Assembly (NCBI GenBank): GCA_016721425.1
Contig: JADKID010000042.1
Span: 62,001 to 126,000 of the forward strand
Origin: Bryobacterales bacterium
Lineage (GTDB): Bacteria; Acidobacteriota; Terriglobia; Bryobacterales; Bryobacteraceae
DNA: 64,000 bases
Direction: 5' to 3'
The notes beneath the pieces are model-generated. The model saw only the letters and a program-made list of their open reading frames with translations. It was not told the DNA's origin and ran no database searches. Below are positions 57,640 through 64,000 of the stretch, piece by piece; positions within the stretch are counted from its first letter, which is position 1, and each line of letters opens with the position of its first letter. Both the position numbers and the translations under genes were made by a program.

Positions 57640-59196
57640 TACCGAGCGCTCGCCCCCTGTCTCCTCATGGCCTCCACCCTCACGGCCCAGGCTGCCGTAT
57701 CCTGCGAAAGCCTGGCCGCGCTGAAGCTGCCCGCCACCACCATCCAACTGGCGCAGACTGTCGCCGCCGGCGCCTTCACGCCACCCGCCGGTCCGGCCAC
57801 GCTCTACAAGACACTGCCGCCATTTTGCCGCGTCACCGGCTCCATCCGCCCAACCGCTGATTCCGACATCCGCTTTGAGGTGTGGATGCCCGAAACAGGC
57901 TGGAACGGCAGGTTTCAGGGCGTGGGCAACGGGGGCTTTGCCGGCGCGCTCTCGCTGGGTAGCATGGCGATCCCCGTCGTCCGCGGCTACGCCACCGCCA
58001 CCACCGACACCGGCCACTCCGGCAACGATGCCAGTTGGGCCGTGGGCCATCCCGAGAAGGTGATCGACTACGGCTACCGCGCTGTCCACGAGATGACCGT
58101 GACCGCCAAGGCAGTGATCACCGCGTTCTACGGCTCCGCGCCCAAGCGCTCCTACTTCAGCAGTTGCTCCAACGGCGGCCGGCAGGCCTTGATGGAAGCC
58201 CAGCGCTATCCCGCCGATTACGACGGCATCGTCGCCGGCGCCCCCGCCAACGACTTCACGCACATCGCAGCCGGCTTCGCCTGGAATCAACTGGCGCTGT
58301 TGAATGATCCGGCCAGCTACATCCCGGCGGCCAAGATGGCGGCGGTCGAGAAAGCCGCGCTCGCCGCTTGCGACGCCCGCGACGGCCTGGCCGATGGCCT
58401 CATCGACAATCCCCACCAGTGCCGTTTCGATCCTGGAACGCTGCTGTGCAGTGGCGCCGAATCCGATGGCTGCCTCACGGCCCCTCAGGTCGCGACGCTC
58501 CGCAAGATTTACAGCGGCCCCAAGACCGCCCAGGGCAAGGCGATCTTCCCCGGCTTCGTGCCCGGCGGCGAGAGCGGCGGCGGCGGTTGGCCCGGCTGGA
58601 TCACCGGCATGGCGCCCGAGAAGTCCGCGCAGTTCTTCTTCTTTACCCAGATGTTCGGCAACATGGTAGTGGAGGATCCGGCGTGGAACTACAAGTCATT
58701 CAAGATGGAGACCGATCTGCCCCGCCTCGAGAAGAAGCTCAACGGGGTCCTGAACGCAACCGACGTGAACCTGACTCCTTTCGTGGCCCGCGGCGGCAAG
58801 CTGATTGTCTACCACGGCTGGTGCGATGCCGCGCTTACCGCACTAAATACGATTGATTATTACAGGCGGACTGCGGCGAAAGTCGGCTCCAAACGGGCCT
58901 CATCATCGCTGCGTCTTTACCTGGTGCCCGGAATGCAGCATTGCAGCGGCGGAGCAGGCACGGACGAGTTCTGGGGCCTGCACGGCGCCCCATCGGACGC
59001 GCAACATGATCTGACGAAGGCCGTGGAAGCCTGGGTGGAGGAGGGCCGCGCACCGGCCGAGATCATCGCCAGCAAGATCACGGGCGGCAAAGTATTGAGA
59101 ACACGCCCGTTATGCCCCTATCCGCAGGTGGCCCATTACAAAGGCGCCGGCAGTATCGACGATGCCGCCAGCTTTGCGTGCGCAGCACTGCGATAA
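57634..59196 (+). CDS. Tannase/feruloyl esterase family protein
   Basis: The ~520-residue protein has a signal peptide (ending LTAQAA). RVTGSIRPTADSDIRFEVWMPETGWNGRFQGVGNGG is the tannase-family start. The nucleophile Ser (~177) lies in the SSCSNGGRQALM elbow (CS-x-GG, not GxSxG), and the His in LVPGMQHCSGG. The two Cys near Ser and His form a disulfide in characterised members. It releases gallic or ferulic acid from plant esters. The GTG start at 57634 is uncertain; ATG at 57667 also leaves a partial signal. Confidence 0.88.
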   Translation: MTYRALAPCLLMASTLTAQAAVSCESLAALKLPATTIQLAQTVAAGAFTPPAGPATLYKTLPPFCRVTGSIRPTADSDIRFEVWMPETGWNGRFQGVGNGGFAGALSLGSMAIPVVRGYATATTDTGHSGNDASWAVGHPEKVIDYGYRAVHEMTVTAKAVITAFYGSAPKRSYFSSCSNGGRQALMEAQRYPADYDGIVAGAPANDFTHIAAGFAWNQLALLNDPASYIPAAKMAAVEKAALAACDARDGLADGLIDNPHQCRFDPGTLLCSGAESDGCLTAPQVATLRKIYSGPKTAQGKAIFPGFVPGGESGGGGWPGWITGMAPEKSAQFFFFTQMFGNMVVEDPAWNYKSFKMETDLPRLEKKLNGVLNATDVNLTPFVARGGKLIVYHGWCDAALTALNTIDYYRRTAAKVGSKRASSSLRLYLVPGMQHCSGGAGTDEFWGLHGAPSDAQHDLTKAVEAWVEEGRAPAEIIASKITGGKVLRTRPLCPYPQVAHYKGAGSIDDAASFACAALR

Positions 59197-59236
59197 TCTG
59201 CAACCGCAGACGCGCCTTTGGCATCAAAAGCTAAGC

Positions 59237-60340
59237 ATGAAAAGCAGTCTCTTCCCTTGCGTTGCACTCCTGTGCAGCTTTGTCCTTACTTTATCGGCGG
59301 ATCAGATCACACTCAAGAACGGAGACCGCGTCTCCGGAAAGATCGTCACGTCCGACGACAAAACAGTCACCCTGAAGACCGACTTTGCCGGAGAGATCAA
59401 GATCGATAGGACTCTGATCACCGGCATCACCACCGACGCGCCACTCAACGTCACCCTCAAGGACGCCGCGCCCGTCCAGGCGAAAATCAGCGGCCCCACC
59501 GAAGGACTCCAGTTGCAGAAGGCCGATGGCTCCGCCCTGACCGTCAAAGGCGAATCGCTCGTCGCCATCCGCGACGACGCCTCGCAGAAAGCGTTTGACC
59601 GCGAGGTGGAGCGAACCAAGCACCCCAAGTTCAACGACTTCTGGGTGGGCTTCGTGACGCTCGGCGTGGCGAACTCCAGCGGCAACTCCTCCACCACTTC
59701 CGTATCAACGGCCGCCTCGGCGGTCCGAGATGCCGGGCGCAACAAGCTGAGCATCAACTTCGCCCAGATCTACGCCCGCCAGAGCACCACCATTCCGGTG
59801 GGCGAGACGGCCAACCGCATGGGTGGCTCGGTACGCGTCGATCGGAACCTTTCCAAGCGGATCTTTATTTACGGCATCAACGCCTACGAATATGATAAGT
59901 TCCTGGACCTCAACCTGCGAATGATCGCCGGCGGCGGCTTCGGTTATCACGTCTGGGCAAACAAGAAGGGCTTCTTCGATGCGTATGGCGGCGGCAACTG
60001 GAATCGTGAGACCTATGACATCACCAGCAAAGTGAAGCCAGCCGTCTATCTGACGCAGACTCGCAACGCCGGCGAACTGACGCTGGGTGAAGAGTTCGGA
60101 TACCAGCCCATGAGCCGCCTGAAGCTGAATGAGAAGCTCAACTTCTTTCCCAACATGACCAACACGGGCGAATACCGCATGAACTTCGCCGCGACAGCCA
60201 GCGTGCCGATCTGGAAGTGGCTGGAGTTCAACGTGGGCTTCTCCTCCAGTTACCAGAGCAACCCGCCCATCGGCAAGGTCGGGAACGACACGATTCTGAG
60301 TACCGGCATCCGCGCTTCGTTCGATCAGACCAAGCGCTAG
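59237..60340 (+). CDS. DUF481 outer-membrane barrel protein
   Basis: The 367-residue protein has a signal peptide (FVLTLSA) and then SH3-like repeats (ADQITLKNGDRVSGKIVTSDDKTVTLKTD). DUF481 strands follow (WVGFVTLGVANSSGNSSTTSV, FIYGINAYEYDKFLDLNLRMIAGGGFGYHVW), which fold as an outer-membrane barrel ending with a polar strand. No function is known. The start ATG 59237 has no strong ribosome site. It is convergent with the glycosidase gene, overlapping by 4 bases. Confidence 0.85.
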   Translation: MKSSLFPCVALLCSFVLTLSADQITLKNGDRVSGKIVTSDDKTVTLKTDFAGEIKIDRTLITGITTDAPLNVTLKDAAPVQAKISGPTEGLQLQKADGSALTVKGESLVAIRDDASQKAFDREVERTKHPKFNDFWVGFVTLGVANSSGNSSTTSVSTAASAVRDAGRNKLSINFAQIYARQSTTIPVGETANRMGGSVRVDRNLSKRIFIYGINAYEYDKFLDLNLRMIAGGGFGYHVWANKKGFFDAYGGGNWNRETYDITSKVKPAVYLTQTRNAGELTLGEEFGYQPMSRLKLNEKLNFFPNMTNTGEYRMNFAATASVPIWKWLEFNVGFSSSYQSNPPIGKVGNDTILSTGIRASFDQTKR

Positions 60341-62451
60341 CCGGCCACGGCCACCACTTCGTACTCCCGCACCACGGGCACTACAAACTCCAACTGGCCT
60401 TCCACAACACGGAAGGCCAGTTTTGTTTTTGCCTCCAGCGTCTCCACGCTGCGCGCGCGGAACCCCGCCGGCAGCGCCAGCCGCACCTTCTGCGCCCCCA
60501 GCGGATACACCTCCCGCGCCGGACCACGCATCAGCGCCGGATTGGTGTAGTTCACAATGTGCAGCGCCAGCCCCGCCTCCGTCCGCCAGTAGAACAGATC
60601 CACCAGCCCCTGGCCTTCCACCTTCGCCCCCAGTTCCTCTTTCGCCGCCCAGCGTACGGCATTGGCCAGCAGCTTCGAAAGGTCCGGATTCCAGCTCCGC
60701 CACAAGGTCCGGTCCACATCCGAGGGGAAGTAGGCCACGCGCCCCGGCGCCTCCCGCAGGAACAACTCCGGCCCCGCGGCCGCCTCGCTCTCGCGATAGA
60801 CCATCTCCGGCGGAAAGGCGGCGTACGGCGAGATCCGCACGAGTGCAGCATTTTTTGTTTCAAACACCTTCACCCGGTTTTGTGGACCCGGCAGATACTT
60901 CGTCCCTTCGAATCCAGCCAGCACCGGGTGCGCCCGCTCCATCCGCAAATACGAATTCCGCAGCGGGCCCTCCGTCCCTCCGGCAAGCGAGGCGCCGAAC
61001 ACGCCGGCCAGCCCAAACTCCCGCCGCCGCCGCCCCATCTCGTCATAGAGGGACGTCTCGAACGTCGCCACCACGCCGCCGCCGCCTGCCGCAAAGACAC
61101 GCACAGCTTCGCATTCGGCATCGCTGAGCAGCGCCACGTTCGGCATGGCCACGCACGCATAGCCCGCCAGCCGCTCCACCGTCAGGTCCCCGTCGTGGAT
61201 GAGATCGAACGGAATACGGTTCTCCAGCAGCGCGAAGTAGAAGCCCTGCAGCGCGTCCGTGTTCTTGCTTTGCACCGGATGCCACACTTGCGTGCGCTGC
61301 GGCCACACGAGCCCCACGCGCGCCAAGGGCCGCACGTTGTGAAAGTGCCTCTCGTTGTCTTTCAACCACGGGAACACTTGCAGGCCCGTCTCCATCCAGC
61401 GCGTGTCCTGCGGTTGCCCGCCAAGCCATGTCAGCCACGGCACCATGCCGCTGGCGGCGCTTTGCTTGAGCCACATCCGCGTCTCCAGCGGCGACTTCGC
61501 CGTGTGCCGCCAGATTGCGTCGCTCATGTTGTAGGCGCTGGTCACGTTGGTCACCGGCCGCCCGCGCATTACCGCATAGCCGATGCGGCCCTGCTGCGCG
61601 CAATCCCACATGGGCACACTGCCGGAGCGATCCTGATGATCGGCATTCATCCAGCGCGCCACGGCCGCAATGCGCCGCACATCCGTTTCGGCGCGAATGC
61701 TGCCGCCCAGGTTCCCCACGTACACGCGATCCGCCCGGCCGCGAGACGCCGTCTCGTCCCACAGTTTCCACACCGCCAGCACACGCTCCAACCGGCGCTC
61801 CGTCCACGCGCGGAACAGCGGATCGGCGCGATCGTCTTTCGCCGGCAGCTTGCCGAACAGCGCCTGGCAGCGGTCGCAGTAACAAATTGTGCCCAACCCC
61901 GTGGAGGGCCACGCATTCGTGTAAAAGGCGTCGGGATCATAGCGGCGGCAGAGCTCGTCGATGATGGCCGTCATGTGCTGGTCGTAGTAGGGGCTGAACT
62001 CGCACGTGCGGTACAACCCGGGCGCTTCATTGTGCTGCGCCACTTTGCCGTCGGCGGAGCGCGCAAACCACTCCGGCCTTGCGGCGAGCACCTCTTCAAA
62101 GGCATACGAAGGATCGAGCCGCGCGATGACGCGCAGCCCCGCCTTCCGCGCCGCCGCGCCATACTCGCCGAAGAGATCCCGCGTGCCCAGCCCTTTTGCC
62201 CGCCGGTGCAGCGGCACCTCGGTGGGATAGAACGCCATGATCCCGCCGCAACTCACGATCAGTCCGTCCGCCTTCATCCGCGACCAGTAATCGATCCAGC
62301 GCCCCACGTCCAGGGTGGCCGCGTCGGCCTCATTGATATTGAGCTGCCCCAGACGGCGCATCCTCAGATACCAGGCAGGCGCTACGGCTCCGGGCGCGAG
62401 GCTCGCGGCTGCGGTGGCCGCGGTAATGGACAGGAACTGTCGTCGTTTCAT
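60337..62451 (-). CDS. Tat-exported GH42-like glycosidase with trimerisation domain
   Basis: The 704-residue protein starts MKRRQFLSITAATAAASL, a Tat signal. A TIM barrel (residues ~30-330) has VIARLDPSYAFEEVLAARPEWF and DAFYTNAWPSTGLGTICYCDRCQALFG, with a Cys cluster (CYCDRC) likely to bind metal. The middle resembles beta-galactosidase trimerisation domains (LVWPQRTQVWHPVQSKNTDALQGFYFALLENRIPFDL). It is similar to the hypothetical glycosyl hydrolase 6 group (PF14871-like). The substrate is unknown. Confidence 0.75.
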   Translation of the reverse strand: MKRRQFLSITAATAAASLAPGAVAPAWYLRMRRLGQLNINEADAATLDVGRWIDYWSRMKADGLIVSCGGIMAFYPTEVPLHRRAKGLGTRDLFGEYGAAARKAGLRVIARLDPSYAFEEVLAARPEWFARSADGKVAQHNEAPGLYRTCEFSPYYDQHMTAIIDELCRRYDPDAFYTNAWPSTGLGTICYCDRCQALFGKLPAKDDRADPLFRAWTERRLERVLAVWKLWDETASRGRADRVYVGNLGGSIRAETDVRRIAAVARWMNADHQDRSGSVPMWDCAQQGRIGYAVMRGRPVTNVTSAYNMSDAIWRHTAKSPLETRMWLKQSAASGMVPWLTWLGGQPQDTRWMETGLQVFPWLKDNERHFHNVRPLARVGLVWPQRTQVWHPVQSKNTDALQGFYFALLENRIPFDLIHDGDLTVERLAGYACVAMPNVALLSDAECEAVRVFAAGGGGVVATFETSLYDEMGRRRREFGLAGVFGASLAGGTEGPLRNSYLRMERAHPVLAGFEGTKYLPGPQNRVKVFETKNAALVRISPYAAFPPEMVYRESEAAAGPELFLREAPGRVAYFPSDVDRTLWRSWNPDLSKLLANAVRWAAKEELGAKVEGQGLVDLFYWRTEAGLALHIVNYTNPALMRGPAREVYPLGAQKVRLALPAGFRARSVETLEAKTKLAFRVVEGQLEFVVPVVREYEVVAVAG

Positions 62452-62494
62452 GTCTGTTTCCGGCTATGATAGTAACAATACCCGCAAACTCTGC

Positions 62495-63979
62495 ATGAAA
62501 CGAATAGCCGCTATCCTGTTTCAACTAGTCCTGGCCCTCGCCCTGCCTGCAGCCACCCTGCCCAACGGTACGGCACTGGAAGTCCGCATCCGGCAGACCA
62601 TCTCGTCCTACTCCAGCCGGTCCGGCACGGAGATCCGCGCCGAACTGATCGCGCCTGTCCTGGACAACGGCCGCACCATTCTCCCGCAGGGATCCGTCCT
62701 CCGCGGCAGGCTCGCCGACGTCAAAGCCATCCGCATGGGCTTCCGCAATCTCCGCGCCTCGTTGCGGGTGGAATTCGACGAGCTCCAGTTGCCGGACGGC
62801 TCCACGCATCCCGTTCAAACGCGCCTGGTCTCGGTGGATAGCGCGCGGGAAACCGTCGACGCGAACGGCAAGATCGTCGGTATCCGCGCCACCGCGCCGT
62901 TTGGATTCCGTCTGGCCGGCATCGCCCGCAACGTCTTCATCTGGGACCCGCTGCTCCAGCTCGTCATCGCCGGCAGCACGGCCGCCGTCCTCAAATTCCC
63001 GGAAGCCGAGATCTATTATCCAGCTGGCACTGAGATGATGGTGTCTCTCGCCGCGCCGCTCACGCTCGACACCACTTGGTCCACGCCCCTGCCCCGCATC
63101 GCAATCAATATGGAGGAGCGCGAACGGCTACGCGACCTGGTCCGCAAGATGACCTATCGCACCTATACCGCTAAGAACCCGCGCCAGGCGGACTACGTCA
63201 ATCTCGTCTTCATCGGCGACCCGGAATGGATCGAACGCGCCTTCGCTGCCGCGGGCTGGCTGGAGGCGGACCGCCTGAGCAAGGCCACCGGCTGGATGTC
63301 CTTCCGCTCGCTGGCCGAAGCTCGCCCCTACCCCACCGCCCCCATGAGCACCATGACCCTGGATGAATCGCCCGCCCGGTTCCAGTTCTCCAAGGCACTC
63401 AACAGTTACTCCAAGCGCCACCATCTGCGCATCTTCGATCAGTCTGAACAGTGGAACGGCCGCGCCATTGGCGCCGCCTCCTCCACGCAGGATGTGGCCG
63501 TCACGTGGGCCTTCCGCAACAACCGGCTGATCCATGTGATTGATCGCAACATCGACAATGAGCGCGCCAAAATCATCAACGATCTCGTCTACACCGGCTG
63601 CGTGGACGCCGCCCAACTGGTGTCGCGCCCGTGGGTGCCCCAGCAGGCGAAGGTGGCCACGGGCGAGATGATCCACACCGATGGCGCCGTGGCAGTGCTC
63701 GAGTTGAATCCCTGCCGCACGCCCTTGCGCACCCTCGCCAGTGACGCCCCCCTGCCGGTGAGCGGCGGTAAGGCAGAGCGCGCGGGCCGCAAGTTCGTCC
63801 TCATCCTCGGCAACGACCTCACTTTCAACAACCCCATCTATCAGGCGGGCAAGGGCGTGCGGTTCCTGTGGCGCCGCGCCACGGGACGGGATCGACACAC
63901 AGCCCCCACCCGCACAGCCGTTCTGGAGCGAGCCACTGAGTTGGATTCCACCGATCCGCCCCGGAACGGTTTACCCTAG
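62495..63979 (+). CDS. LssY_C domain protein, exported
   Basis: The 494-residue protein has an N-terminal signal (MKRIAAILFQLVLALALPAA), then a TrbI/VirB10-like beta domain (LPNGTALEVRIRQTISSY, ILPQGSVLRGRLADV) and the LssY C-terminal domain. In the latter, YVNLVFIGDPEWIERAFAAAGWLEAD, YPTAPMSTMTLDESPARFQFSKAL and HHLRIFDQS match the family. LssY proteins are found with PAP2 lipid phosphatases; their role is unknown. It is divergent from the Tat glycosidase (43 bases between starts). Confidence 0.8.
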   Translation: MKRIAAILFQLVLALALPAATLPNGTALEVRIRQTISSYSSRSGTEIRAELIAPVLDNGRTILPQGSVLRGRLADVKAIRMGFRNLRASLRVEFDELQLPDGSTHPVQTRLVSVDSARETVDANGKIVGIRATAPFGFRLAGIARNVFIWDPLLQLVIAGSTAAVLKFPEAEIYYPAGTEMMVSLAAPLTLDTTWSTPLPRIAINMEERERLRDLVRKMTYRTYTAKNPRQADYVNLVFIGDPEWIERAFAAAGWLEADRLSKATGWMSFRSLAEARPYPTAPMSTMTLDESPARFQFSKALNSYSKRHHLRIFDQSEQWNGRAIGAASSTQDVAVTWAFRNNRLIHVIDRNIDNERAKIINDLVYTGCVDAAQLVSRPWVPQQAKVATGEMIHTDGAVAVLELNPCRTPLRTLASDAPLPVSGGKAERAGRKFVLILGNDLTFNNPIYQAGKGVRFLWRRATGRDRHTAPTRTAVLERATELDSTDPPRNGLP

Positions 63980-64000
63980 TTCCTGACATGCTTCTTCGCC

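Noticed and set aside
60217..62469. 750-codon plus-strand ORF opposite the Tat glycosidase
   Set aside because: Arg/His/Pro-rich shadow of the minus-strand gene.
63980..64000. Start of another gene (ATG at 63989)
   Set aside because: Only four codons lie in the window; not enough to support a feature.

Overview
The window is 64 kb of high-GC DNA from a diderm bacterium, most likely an acidobacterium of the Solibacter/Bryobacterales type. The main clue is at 42.7-43.4 kb: a secreted protease ends in a domain I recognise as the Solibacter-type C-terminal domain (TIGR03437). LptD, Tat-exported glycoside hydrolases, a DUF3500 protein and a tannase-family esterase fit this placement. Taxonomy is inferred from gene content only.

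Layout. 0-2.1 kb: the end of a GMC oxidoreductase, a nine-haem cytochrome c and a small membrane protein. 2.1-7.2 kb (minus): a carbohydrate operon with a GH95-like hydrolase, two URO-D family proteins and an L-rhamnose mutarotase. 7.2-10.4 kb: a DppA-type peptidase, a DUF3500 protein, a secreted hypothetical and tRNA-Gly(TCC). 10.5-11.9 kb: an exopolysaccharide-initiating sugar transferase. 12.0-17.4 kb: a complete isc operon, iscR-iscS-iscU-iscA-hscB-hscA-iscX, without fdx. 17.4-19.4 kb: a LolA-like secreted protein and a pair of degenerate signalling proteins. 19.9-23.7 kb: rpmI, rplT, zapB-like, zapA and, facing them, lptD. 23.9-27.0 kb: an RDD protein, an M52-like protein, a Gfo/Idh/MocA oxidoreductase and clpS. 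27.06-27.83 kb: tmRNA, a long palindrome touching its 3' end, and a GIY-YIG nuclease.

28.3-43.5 kb is accessory in character and holds many single-base frameshifts: a topoisomerase III-RecQ fusion, a GH92 glycosidase, a truncated RHS gene with a variable tip and likely immunity gene, a RelE/antitoxin pair, an XRE regulator, OsmC, and an S41 protease. 44.1-49.1 kb: clpB and lon. 49.2-54.0 kb: a HAD phosphatase, a degenerate hybrid kinase, a secreted hypothetical and a polytopic membrane protein. 54.0-57.6 kb (minus): ypdA-like reductase and alaS. 57.6-64 kb: a tannase/feruloyl esterase, a DUF481 barrel, a Tat-exported glycosidase and an LssY_C protein.

The most notable observations are the topoisomerase III-RecQ fusion, the palindrome covering both start codons of the divergent alaS/esterase pair, the palindrome and GIY-YIG gene abutting tmRNA, the fdx-less isc operon with an HscB carrying a zinc site, and a repeated promoter layout (TAnnnT 6-7 nt before the start codon) that implies leaderless mRNAs. 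The frameshifts between about 31 and 47 kb lie mostly in short G/C or A runs, so assembly or consensus error must be excluded before any of these genes is called a pseudogene.
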